A DNA stretch of 13,007 nucleotides from an uncultured Coriobacteriaceae bacterium (GCA_902783925.1 CACZSV010000060.1:1-13007), one strand, 5' to 3'. Numbered from the stretch's first letter, positions 6,849 through 13,007 are shown. The notes: generated by a model not told the origin, from the sequence alone. Numbers and translations: made by a program.

Positions 6849-7844
6849 CTAGACGAGCTTGGCGGTTTTGCGCGTGGTCCCTGTCACATGGATGCGCTCG
6901 ATGCTATTCACGAACTTGTAGAACTGTGAATAGCCCGTGTCTTTGATGTTGAAGCTGGGGAACTCGTCATGGACCTTGGAGGCAAGCGACGAGATGCTCA
7001 TGCTCTTGTTCTTGCGTTTGCCCAGCTCAGAAATCATAAACTCCTCGATTTGCCTGACGCTGCCCTGGGTGTCGGCGATCTTCACGTCGTATCCAACGTC
7101 AGTAGCGACAAGCTCGAAGCGGTCGAAATCGTCGATGAACTTGGAAAGTTGGCTGTAACCAAAGTTTCGAACATCGAAATCGGGGAATTTGTTATTGAGG
7201 CTGACGCCGATCTGCGAAAGCTCGGTACTTCGCCCCTTGTTGTCGTTACTGTGGATGATACCGCCGACGACCGCCTCGACATCCTCGAGCGTGAGGGTGG
7301 TCTCGATGCTATCCGCCCCGTTCTCTGTCTCTTCGTATTCGTCGAGGTCGTCATCGCTGCGGTTCTGCTCGAAATTGTAGAGGTATTCGATGTTGACGAA
7401 TTTGGTGCACGCATGCCTGAACGAAATCGCCGTCTGGTTGCGGCCCATACCGACGACGATCATGCTGCTCTCGCGCAGACGCTGGGCAAGGCGCGTGAAG
7501 TCGCTATCGGAAGATACGATGATGAAGCCATCGACCTGACCGGCATACAGTATGTCCATCGCGTCGATGATGAGCGTTGAATCGGTGGCATTTTTGCCAG
7601 CCTTCTCGCCCTTCTTATGGCTTTTGACGTTGGAAAACTGCTGCACGGGCAAGATGGAATTATCGAGCAGCTTGGTACGCCACTTGGCAGCCTGCGGGTC
7701 GGTGAAGTCTCCGTAGATGCGACGGTATGTTGCCACGCCATAGCGGGGGATTTCGTTGAGGATGATGGAGAGATATTTTGCCGAGATGTTATCGGCGTCG
7801 ATAAGCAGCGCGAGGCGCGGCTCGGAAGAATTCGTTTCGTTCAT
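6849..7844 (-). CDS. NYN-domain putative ribonuclease with two OST-HTH/LOTUS domains
   Basis: A 331-residue cytosolic protein. Residues 10-160 form a NYN (LabA/DUF88, PIN-like) domain with the acidic residues expected for a metal-dependent nuclease: Asp16 and Asp18 in LIDADN, Asp88 in NATDSTLIIDAMD, Asp113 and Asp115 in VSSDSDF. An acidic linker (DDDLDEYEETENGAD) leads to two OST-HTH/LOTUS domains, about 185-262 and 263-331, each carrying the same signature: NFGYSQLSKFI in the first and DTGYSQFYKFV in the second. LOTUS domains are RNA-binding, with reported affinity for G-rich or structured RNA, so the protein probably targets RNA. The ATG at 7844 has only a weak GGA upstream. The gene is monocistronic and its upstream side faces the repeat island. 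Nuclease activity and target are inferred from the family. Confidence 0.88.
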   Translation of the reverse strand: MNETNSSEPRLALLIDADNISAKYLSIILNEIPRYGVATYRRIYGDFTDPQAAKWRTKLLDNSILPVQQFSNVKSHKKGEKAGKNATDSTLIIDAMDILYAGQVDGFIIVSSDSDFTRLAQRLRESSMIVVGMGRNQTAISFRHACTKFVNIEYLYNFEQNRSDDDLDEYEETENGADSIETTLTLEDVEAVVGGIIHSNDNKGRSTELSQIGVSLNNKFPDFDVRNFGYSQLSKFIDDFDRFELVATDVGYDVKIADTQGSVRQIEEFMISELGKRKNKSMSISSLASKVHDEFPSFNIKDTGYSQFYKFVNSIERIHVTGTTRKTAKLV

Positions 7845-7956
7845 GTGCTGTCCGTTCGATGGATTGCCAGGTTAGTTCCTGTATCGAGTCAATCATACTC
7901 CAAGCTCGTGATTTGCCAGCAACGACAAGAAATGAGCAGAAAATGGGAATGCGGCG

Positions 7957-8067
7957 CTCTCTTAATCCAGAATTGACATGGTTTGGGACAAACGAGAGGG
8001 TCTGCCACCACTGGCCGGCCCACGTTACGCCCCTGATTGGCGCGATGCCAATTCTGGCTTAAGAGAG
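7957..8067. repeat. Inverted repeat enclosing copy 1 of an intergenic element
   Basis: Arms 7957-7975 (CTCTCTTAATCCAGAATTG) and 8049-8067 are complementary in 18 of 19 positions. They enclose 73 bp that belong to an 82-bp element (7975-8056) found again, degenerate but in the same orientation, at 8362-8445. The last 30 bp of the two copies agree in 27 positions. No convincing coding frame is present. It could be a structured RNA, a MITE-like end or a recombination site; I do not recognise a named family. Confidence 0.7.
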
Positions 8068-8090
8068 AAGCAATGCTGGTGCCAAGAATT

Positions 8091-8327
8091 TCGATTTACT
8101 GACGATTTTGCTGATTATTTCCAAATGTCTGTCACTTTTTTCGAATTACTGACGATTTTCTGCTCCATCCTGGCTGGCGGCAGAATCTGCCATGCCCATG
8201 AGCTTGGCCTTTGATAATCCGGGTTCTCTCGCTGCCGCTTTTGCTGCATAGAAATCGTCAGTAAATCGATTTTTTTGCCAAGGAGAACGAAATAAATCGC
8301 GAAATCGTCAGTGATTCGAAAAAAGTG
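8091..8327. repeat. Two inverted pairs of ACTGACGATTT motifs with exact 50-bp spacing
   Basis: The core CTGACGATTT occurs on the plus strand at 8099-8108 and 8149-8158 and on the minus strand at 8252-8261 and 8302-8311, so both pairs are spaced exactly 50 bp. Extended matches link first with third (TCGATTTACTGACGATTT, 18 bp identical, 8091-8108 and 8252-8269) and second with fourth (26 bp, one mismatch, 8133-8158 and 8302-8327, starting CACTTTTTTCGAAT). The central 93 bp has no ORF I trust. Five-helical-turn spacing suggests sites for a multimeric DNA-binding protein, or a crossing-stem RNA. Function is unknown. Confidence 0.75.
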
Positions 8328-8361
8328 GCGGGTTTATGCCAGCTCCCTGTTAAATCATAAC

Positions 8362-8445
8362 GACATGACTGGGGCCAGCCAAGCGGGGTCTGTCATCCTT
8401 GACTGGACCAACGACACGCCCCTGATCAGCGCGATGCTAATTCTG
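8362..8445. repeat. Copy 2 of the intergenic element
   Basis: This 84-bp stretch aligns in direct orientation with 7975-8056. Shared blocks are GACATG at the start, GGTCTG near the middle, ACGCCCCTGAT, GCGCGATGC and AATTCTG at the end. Outside the last 30 bp identity is lower. Its outer flanks (CTGTTAAATC and TTTATCAG) form only a weak inverted repeat compared with copy 1. Confidence 0.6.
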
Positions 8446-8540
8446 TTTTATCAGCAAGATGCGATGAGAAAGGGATAAGTTATGAGCTCATTGTGCGCGA
8501 TGAGCCTGTTCAGATGCCTGCCTCCAGCCTAACGGTATAT

Positions 8541-8683
8541 CCGGTGCACCTTTGGGCTTGGAGGCAAAAGGTGTGCTGGCCTGGCCACAAATCCAATGCA
8601 CCTTTGCTGCAGAACGCGAAAGGTGCTCCAGCGCGAGCAGAAATTCGGTGCACCTTTTGGCTTGGAGGCAAAAGGTGTGCTGA
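8541..8683. repeat. Three hairpins in tandem with a 52-bp period
   Basis: The arm CACCTTT begins at 8547, 8599 and 8651, an exact 52-bp period. Each is followed after 11-15 nt by AAAGGTG, giving stems of 7-9 bp. Units 1 and 3 are nearly identical over 38 bp (GGTGCACCTTT, GGCTTGGAGGCAAAAGGTG, TGCTG); unit 2 has diverged in the loop (TGCAGAAC) but keeps its stem by matching changes. The array lies just downstream of the TraX-like gene stop, in the 3' direction of that minus-strand gene. The frames open here are repetitive and probably not proteins. Confidence 0.75.
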
Positions 8684-8714
8684 AATTGAGTTGGAACCCG
8701 AGCGGCGCACACCG

Positions 8715-9431
8715 CTAGCTTAGAAACATTGATATGCCCTGAATGACAACAAGGTGCGCGGGGTAGTATACATAGAACAGGTACTTCATGCGCCATGTTC
8801 CGCGCTTGCCGTTGTAAAGCGCGAGCGGGACGAGCGCAAGCAGAGACCAGATTTGGGTCATCTGGAAACTCGGGGATGTCTCGAGGGCTACCAGTACAAG
8901 CCCGACCGCGCAAAACGCAAGCGTAATCCAGCGCCGTTTTGTATCGTCGGCCCGCTTACATAGAATGCGCGGCATATAGCATATCGCAGGCAGGAGCACG
9001 CCCGTGAAACCGTAGTCGATCACATAGTCCGTATGCGCGAGCAGACGCGGCACGCCAAAGCAGACGCATGCCCCCAATGTCAGCGCGCCAATCAGCGCGA
9101 GCACGCTCGCCGCATCGCGTTTCTCATCTACAAGTTGCAGGGCGTACACGACGATGATGCCGAGCGCGAAGGTGGTGAGTATGCTTTGCTCCAAGCTGTC
9201 CATTGCGGCGTAGAACACGATTTGGCAGGCAAGCCCGAGGAAAACGATTCCGCCGAGGTAGCGTTTTTTGTTGTGCGTGTAGAAGCAGCCTTCAGCGATC
9301 ATGTATGCGAATATCGGGTAGGACAGACGCCCGATGATACGCAAAATGGGATATTGGGGAAGCAGGACCACGCCTATGTGATCGATGGTCATCGTCAACA
9401 GAGCGAGTATTTTCAGCTGGTTTCCTGTCAT
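8715..9431 (-). CDS. TraX-family integral membrane protein
   Basis: A 238-residue polytopic membrane protein, almost entirely hydrophobic with about seven or eight segments. It matches the TraX family: an N-terminal LKILALLTMTIDHIG, then RIIGRLSYPIFAYMIAEG with a following THNKKRYLGG, and a C-terminal FYVYYPAHLVVI. In F plasmid TraX acetylates pilin, but chromosomal homologues like this are common in Gram-positive bacteria and their role is unknown; membrane acyl transfer is a guess from the family. No conjugation genes are nearby, so the name should not be read as evidence of a plasmid. The ATG at 9431 has no clear Shine-Dalgarno sequence. It diverges from the TrmB-like gene, and tandem hairpins follow its stop. 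Confidence 0.85.
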   Translation of the reverse strand: MTGNQLKILALLTMTIDHIGVVLLPQYPILRIIGRLSYPIFAYMIAEGCFYTHNKKRYLGGIVFLGLACQIVFYAAMDSLEQSILTTFALGIIVVYALQLVDEKRDAASVLALIGALTLGACVCFGVPRLLAHTDYVIDYGFTGVLLPAICYMPRILCKRADDTKRRWITLAFCAVGLVLVALETSPSFQMTQIWSLLALVPLALYNGKRGTWRMKYLFYVYYPAHLVVIQGISMFLS

Positions 9432-9456
9432 GTTGAGCGCTATTCTACTTGAATTC

Positions 9457-9496
9457 GAATGCTCGGGATGAGTTTCGGGAATGCTCGTGATGAGTT
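9457..9496. repeat. Direct repeat pair in the traX/trmB divergent spacer
   Basis: GAATGCTCGGGATGAGTT at 9457-9474 recurs with one change (CTCGTGATG) at 9479-9496. The period is 22 bp, about two helical turns, which suits side-by-side binding of a regulator between divergent genes. No clear -35/-10 pair is visible on either strand here. Confidence 0.6.
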
Positions 9497-9583
9497 GTGA
9501 TGAACGTTATGGCAACTCGCCCGGGAACGTCTCGCCGACTCATCCCACCAGATGAGGTCACACACGAGAAAGGCACGTACGTC

Positions 9584-10396
9584 ATGGAATTACGCAAGCG
9601 CCACAGGCCGCACGCTCGTCCGCTCAAGAATCTCGACGAGCGCTACGTGCTCTATGAAAGCGCAATCGAGACCGAGGCGTGCGAACGCAGGGGAAACTGG
9701 ATCGATACGTATTGCCCGCAGGCACGCGAGCTGCACCTCGATTTGGGCTGCGGCAAGGGACAGTTTGCGATTGCCCAGGCCCAGGCTCATCCAGACGTGC
9801 TGTTTGTCGGCCTCGATTTTGACAGGGCCTGTATTGCGCTTGCAGCGCAGAAAGCCTGCGAGCTTAAGCTCGCCAACTGCGTTTTCGCGCTCGCAGATGC
9901 GGAAGACCTCGGCATGTACTTTGACGAAGGCGAGCTTGCCGGTATCTATCTGAATTTCTCGACGCCGCACCCTCGTAAAAAGCATGCCGACGAACGGCTC
10001 ACCTACGTAGATGCGCTCATTGCTTATAGGCCGCTGCTCGAGGAGAACGGCTGGATCGAGATGAAAACCGATAGTGCCCCATTCTACGAATTCTCGCTCG
10101 TCCAGTTTGACCTTGCGGGCTACGACATCGAATGGAAGAGCACTGACATGCATGCCGATGGCATCGAAAGCTGTAAAACCGAATTCGAAGAGAGGCTCTG
10201 CGCGAAAGGGGCGAAGGTCCACGGCTGCCGGGCCGTCCGGGCGGCGCGGCCGTTTACGCATGAGCAAACAGCAGAGCTTTCCCTGTTCAAGTACCTTCCG
10301 GAAGATTTGGATTCGCTCGAGTACATTCCGTTTGGGATGGAAGGCTTCGTATTCAACGAGCGTTGCCGCAAGGCAAAGGAAGCCGCCCGTCCCTAA
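9584..10396 (+). CDS. trmB: TrmB-like tRNA (guanine-N7)-methyltransferase with altered motif
   Basis: A 270-residue SAM-dependent methyltransferase of the TrmB family, which makes m7G46 in tRNA. The SAM motif DLGCGKGQF starts at residue 53, with GLDFDRACI next. YLNFSTPHPRKKH (N124 to H134) aligns with the TrmB signature YLNFSDPWPKKRH, then RLTY. Later KTDSAPFYEFSL and the substrate-side TEFEERLCAKGAKVH match the TrmB C-terminus. The conserved DPW is TPH (Thr127, His129), so the Asp thought to contact the guanine is missing; activity is therefore uncertain and the protein could be a diverged paralogue. I chose ATG 9584 (GAGAAAGG at 9566-9573) because the basic ELRKRHRPHARPL start is family-like; the frame opens further at GTG 9497. 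The neighbours give no pathway clue. Confidence 0.83.
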   Translation: MELRKRHRPHARPLKNLDERYVLYESAIETEACERRGNWIDTYCPQARELHLDLGCGKGQFAIAQAQAHPDVLFVGLDFDRACIALAAQKACELKLANCVFALADAEDLGMYFDEGELAGIYLNFSTPHPRKKHADERLTYVDALIAYRPLLEENGWIEMKTDSAPFYEFSLVQFDLAGYDIEWKSTDMHADGIESCKTEFEERLCAKGAKVHGCRAVRAARPFTHEQTAELSLFKYLPEDLDSLEYIPFGMEGFVFNERCRKAKEAARP

Positions 10397-10403
10397 ATGC
10401 GCA

Positions 10404-10572
10404 TGTCATTCTGAGCGATCGAGCCCGTAAGAGTGAGCGAGTCGAAGAATCTCGTGTTGAGCTGCGTCCCGGCGTGAGATCCCCCGGCTCCGGCGCTTCG
10501 CGCCTGCGCTCGGGATGGGGCCGCTGCGCGCTCGCTCGGGATGGGGCCGCTGGCGCTCGCTCGGGATCGCAG
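10404..10572. repeat. TGTCATTCTGAGCG-type intergenic repeat with tandem GC-rich units
   Basis: TGTCATTCTGAGCG at 10404-10417 and AGTCGAAGAATCTC at 10440-10453 match a dispersed intergenic repeat I know from many bacteria, Coriobacteriia among them. Its usual right end (CGCTCAGAATGACA-like) is replaced by GCTCGGGATGGGGCCGCTG units at 10508-10533 and 10534-10558 and a partial one at 10559-10572. It fills the space between the trmB stop and the terminator. It is not coding. Confidence 0.72.
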
Positions 10573-10576
10573 TAAA

Positions 10577-10606
10577 AAGGCGTCGCCGCATACGCGACGA
10601 CGCCTT
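10577..10606 (-). terminator. Intrinsic terminator of the lipoprotein gene
   Basis: AAGGCGTCG (10577-10585) pairs with CGACGCCTT (10598-10606). Read on the minus strand the hairpin is followed by TTTTTAC, so it ends the lipoprotein transcript. On the plus strand GCGCCCC follows, so it would stop the trmB transcript less well. Confidence 0.85.
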
Positions 10607-10628
10607 GCGCCCCTCTTATTTCACAAGC

Positions 10629-11009
10629 CTACTTGGCTTTTGCAAATACAATCTTTTGGCTTTCCAGCTCTCCTGTTAACTTGCCGTCTGTCAATTTGAA
10701 CGTCGATGCGGTGGTGTCCTTGCTCTTGATAGACATCTCAGTCGCGCTCTTGGCTTCCCAGGTGAAGTCCATGGTTTCGCCCATCAGATTGAGCTTGCCC
10801 GTGCCATCGTCTTTGACGTTCATCGTGATTTCGAGGCCGAACGATTTGAGCTGGTCGCCCGTGATGGTCATAGACGAATCCGACATGCTTTCGAGCGTCC
10901 AATCGCCGACGAAATTCGCTTTATTGTTTCCGCCGCAGCCAAACAGCGCTAGGCAGAGCGCGGCAACGCACGCCATCATTGCAACAAAAGCAAATCTCTT
11001 CGTCTTCAT
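10629..11009 (-). CDS. Small secreted lipoprotein, lipocalin-like fold possible
   Basis: A 126-residue protein with a lipoprotein signal peptide: basic KTKR start, a hydrophobic core, and a lipobox LFGC with the acylated Cys25. The mature part begins GGNNKANFVGDWTLESM and continues with alternating beta-strand patterns (GTGKLNLMGETMDFTWEAK, STFKLTDGKLTGELESQKIVF). This layout is seen in small lipocalin-like lipoproteins of Coriobacteriia, but I cannot name a family with certainty, and no catalytic residue is evident. It should be anchored on the outer face of the cytoplasmic membrane. AGGAG lies 11 nt before this ATG; a GTG at 11018 is too close to the same site. It has its own TATAAT box and terminator, so it is a single-gene unit. 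Confidence 0.82.
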   Translation of the reverse strand: MKTKRFAFVAMMACVAALCLALFGCGGNNKANFVGDWTLESMSDSSMTITGDQLKSFGLEITMNVKDDGTGKLNLMGETMDFTWEAKSATEMSIKSKDTTASTFKLTDGKLTGELESQKIVFAKAK

Positions 11010-11062
11010 TATGACCACATCTCCTCTGAGTCAAAACGCCAAGGCAAAAAATGCATATGCGA

Positions 11063-11068
11063 ATTATA
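11063..11068 (-). promoter_or_regulatory. TATAAT -10 box of the lipoprotein gene
   Basis: On the minus strand TATAAT reads perfectly, about 55 nt upstream of the ATG at 11009. The -35 region is AT-rich (TACTTA at 17 bp) but not a good match, so the promoter is probable, not certain. Confidence 0.55.
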
Positions 11069-11145
11069 AAGAAGAGAATCGCGTTTAAGTATCTGAATAA
11101 AAGTTTTTCTTCGAGCTGTCCGTACGCGCACAGGTTTTTCGGGAT

Positions 11146-11250
11146 GAGTCGGCACGTCGTGCCGACACGCGAGGAGCACCCTGCCGACTCGCAGAATGGG
11201 GCATTCTGCCACCACGACGCGAAAAGCCTAGACGGCGCAGCGCGAATGCC
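11146..11250. repeat. Cluster of competing hairpins upstream of ppk
   Basis: GTCGGCAC (11148-11155) pairs with GTGCCGAC (11159-11166), but GAGTCGGCA (11146-11154) can pair instead with TGCCGACTC (11182-11190). Next, GCAGAATG (11191-11198) pairs with CATTCTGC (11202-11209), but GGCATTC (11200-11206) can also pair with GAATGCC (11244-11250). No T-run follows, so they are not simple terminators. The remainder of the 349-bp spacer between the lipoprotein and ppk genes shows only the lipoprotein promoter and a weak TTGCAC-18-TTTTAA pair at 11299-11328 for ppk. Confidence 0.6.
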
Positions 11251-11358
11251 AAATCGGCAGCTGAGTATATGTAGTAATATTGTCCGTATGCAGATGTTTT
11301 GCACTTGTTGCTTGACCGCATGTTTTAACGCCATGCTTATGATGAGGAGAGCAGAGAT

Positions 11359-13007
11359 ATGGTGAGTGGATCCACCGATGCATTCGAAAAAGAAGCTGCG
11401 GAATTAATAGCTTCCATCGAGGCGAAAAAACCCAAGAAGCGCGACTACAGCTACACGCAAAACCGCGAGCTTTCCTGGCTGCAGTTTGACCGTCGCGTTC
11501 TTGAAGAGGCTCTTGACCCGAATGTTCCGGTGCTTGAGCGGCTCAAATTCGTCAGCATCTTCTGCACGAACCTCGACGAGTTTTTCATGGTGCGTGTTGG
11601 CAGTATCACCGACCTCTCCATCATTGCGCCTGAAATAACCGAGAACAAGGCGAACATGACGCCGTCCGAGCAGCTCGAAGCGATTTTCGCAGCGGTAAAA
11701 CCGCTCATCAAGGAGCGCGACGAGATCCTTGCGAAGGTCATGAAGGAGCTCGGAAAGCACGGCTTCGTCGAGATCGACCTTGCAAGCGTTTCGAAGAAGG
11801 AGCGCAGGTTCGCGCGCGATTACTACCGCGATTTCATTCGCCCCGTGCTTTCTCCGCAGGTCGTGGACGAGCGCCATCCCTTCCCGCACTTGAAGAATAA
11901 GGAACTCTACATCGTCACGACGTTGAGCGAGGAAGACGGAACCGAGCATCTGGGCATTATTCCGGTGCCAGAGAACATTTCTCCGATTGTCGCCGATCCG
12001 GAAAACCCTCTGCATTTTGTGCGTGCAGAAAAGCTCATCGCGTACTACGTGCACAAGATTTTCGATATCTACGAGACGAGTGACCCCATCATCATTTCCG
12101 TTACGCGTAATGCGGACATCAGCTTTGACGAAGAGAAATTCTCTGACGATGAAGGCGATTACCGTCTCCACGTCTCGCGCCTGCTCAAAAAGCGCAACCG
12201 TCTCAACCCGGTGCGTCTCGAAATCGAGGGCAAGGCGGATAAAGCGCTCGTGACCCCGCTGCTCAAACGCCTCAAGCTGACGAAGAAGCAGGCGTTTGTC
12301 ATGGAAGGTCCTATCAATCTCACCTGGGCGTTTGGGCTCGAAAAACGTCTCGATGCCGTTCAGAAGGCCGTCCTGTGCTATCCGCCGTTCACGCCACGCG
12401 CATCGAAGGAATTCGACCTGAACCGCTCAATCATCGAGCAGGTCAAAGAGCGCGACCGTCTGCTCTTCTATCCGTACGATTCCATGGATCCGTTCCTGCG
12501 TATGCTGCAGGAGGCGGCCGTTGATCCTTCCGTTCTCTCCATCAAGATAACGGTGTATCGTCTGGCAAGCGATTCGCGTGTTGCCCAGGCGCTGGCCGAA
12601 GCCGCAGAAAATGGCAAGGAAGTCACCGCGCTTATGGAACTACGCGCCCGCTTTGACGAGGCGAATAACATCGACTGGGCGGGCAGGCTCGAAGAGGCCG
12701 GCTGCAAGATCATCTACGGCATGGAAAACTACAAGTGTCATTCCAAGGTCTGCCTCATTACCAAGCAGGAAAACGGCCGCGTGGTCAACATCACTCAGAT
12801 CGGCACAGGCAATTACAACGAGAAAACCGCACGGCTCTACACGGACCTCAGCTTGCTCACCGCAGATCCAGCGATTGGCCGCGATGCCGTGAGCTTCTTC
12901 CAGAACCTGCTCATCGGCAATCTGAAGGGCGATTACGAAAAACTGCTCGTCGCGCCCAAGGGCATGAAGCCTGTAATCATGCGGCTCATCGACCGCGAGA
13001 TCTACAA
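11359..13007 (+). CDS. ppk: Polyphosphate kinase 1, 3'-truncated by window edge
   Basis: The frame is open from ATG 11359 to the right edge (549 codons), so the last 150 or so residues of a roughly 700-residue PPK1 are missing. PPK1 makes polyphosphate from ATP, reversibly. Visible: the N-terminal signature NRELSWLQFDRRVLEEA from residue 35, then LERLKFVSIFCTNLDEFFMVRV; later SIKITVYRLASDS, ALMELRARFDEANNI, and MENYKCHSKVCLI with the autophosphorylated His461, followed by IGTGNYNEKTARLYTDLSLLT. A strong GAGGAGA (11344-11350) sits 8 nt before the ATG. A short charged N-terminal tail (EKEAAELIASIEAKKPKKRD) precedes the conserved domain. No ppx gene or Pho-box is recognised nearby; the structured upstream spacer may regulate it. 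Confidence 0.95.
   Translation, partial: MVSGSTDAFEKEAAELIASIEAKKPKKRDYSYTQNRELSWLQFDRRVLEEALDPNVPVLERLKFVSIFCTNLDEFFMVRVGSITDLSIIAPEITENKANMTPSEQLEAIFAAVKPLIKERDEILAKVMKELGKHGFVEIDLASVSKKERRFARDYYRDFIRPVLSPQVVDERHPFPHLKNKELYIVTTLSEEDGTEHLGIIPVPENISPIVADPENPLHFVRAEKLIAYYVHKIFDIYETSDPIIISVTRNADISFDEEKFSDDEGDYRLHVSRLLKKRNRLNPVRLEIEGKADKALVTPLLKRLKLTKKQAFVMEGPINLTWAFGLEKRLDAVQKAVLCYPPFTPRASKEFDLNRSIIEQVKERDRLLFYPYDSMDPFLRMLQEAAVDPSVLSIKITVYRLASDSRVAQALAEAAENGKEVTALMELRARFDEANNIDWAGRLEEAGCKIIYGMENYKCHSKVCLITKQENGRVVNITQIGTGNYNEKTARLYTDLSLLTADPAIGRDAVSFFQNLLIGNLKGDYEKLLVAPKGMKPVIMRLIDREIY

Noticed and set aside
7978..8214. Plus-strand ORF of 78 codons in the repeat island
   Set aside because: It reads through repeat copy 1 and two ACTGACGATTT sites, has no ribosome binding site and no recognisable protein pattern.
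8541..8683. CRISPR-like array
   Set aside because: Only three units, the repeated part is a 38-bp hairpin with 13-14-bp gaps, unit 2 is diverged, and no cas genes are present.
8488..8913. Minus-strand ORF of 141 codons
   Set aside because: It overlaps the 3' end of the TraX-like gene in another frame and its peptide is just the translated 52-bp repeats.
8715..9431. Evidence of a conjugative element because of TraX
   Set aside because: Chromosomal TraX-family proteins are common in Gram-positive bacteria and no other transfer gene is present.
9497..9583. Upstream start of the TrmB-like gene
   Set aside because: The GTG at 9497 overlaps the direct repeat, has no Shine-Dalgarno sequence, and the extra 29 residues are not family-like.
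10921..11334. Minus-strand ORF of 137 codons overlapping the lipoprotein
   Set aside because: It lies in another frame over the signal peptide region and the hairpin cluster, and is Cys/Arg-rich like a shadow frame.
11312..11343. ppk promoter TTGACC with TATGAT
   Set aside because: The spacer is 20 bp and the resulting start site would fall inside the strong ribosome binding site.

Overview
The window looks like chromosomal DNA from a mid- to high-GC anaerobic actinobacterium, most likely class Coriobacteriia. I infer this from protein style (a NYN-LOTUS protein, a TraX-like membrane protein, a small FGC-lipobox lipoprotein, a lone MOSC protein) and from a degenerate TGTCATTCTGAGCG-type intergenic repeat. 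No taxonomic marker gene is present, so the assignment is tentative. Ten protein genes are supported. None of them forms an obvious multi-gene operon: most are single transcription units in alternating orientation, separated by structured spacers.

Left part (1-4760): an SDR oxidoreductase (+) and a patatin-like hydrolase (-) converge on a perfect 30-bp palindromic terminator. The patatin gene diverges, with a gap of only 36 bp, from a YgjP-type zinc metallopeptidase (+). That gene converges on a MOSC-domain protein (-), which has its own promoter. A FAD-linked GlcD-type oxidase follows (+), with a TATAAT box and an operator-like inverted repeat upstream.

Middle (4761-8714): a structured spacer leads into a full-length ABC exporter half-transporter (+). 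It converges on a NYN-domain putative nuclease with two LOTUS domains (-); the spacer between them holds imperfect hairpins and a repeated GGGC-rich unit. Upstream of the NYN gene is a gene-free island of about 870 bp with a layered architecture. It contains a 19-bp inverted repeat (18/19), two degenerate direct copies of an 82-84-bp element, four copies of ACTGACGATTT arranged as two inverted pairs each spaced exactly 50 bp, and three hairpins repeated with an exact 52-bp period. This island is the most unusual part of the window.

Right part (8715-13007): a TraX-family membrane protein (-) diverges from a TrmB-like tRNA methyltransferase (+) whose usual DPW motif reads TPH. Then come an intergenic repeat, an intrinsic terminator and a small lipoprotein (-). 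A divergent spacer with several mutually exclusive hairpins precedes polyphosphate kinase (ppk, +), which runs off the right edge after its catalytic histidine.

Functionally the genes are a mix of redox enzymes, lipid or envelope functions, RNA metabolism and polyphosphate metabolism. I see no dedicated pathway that joins them.
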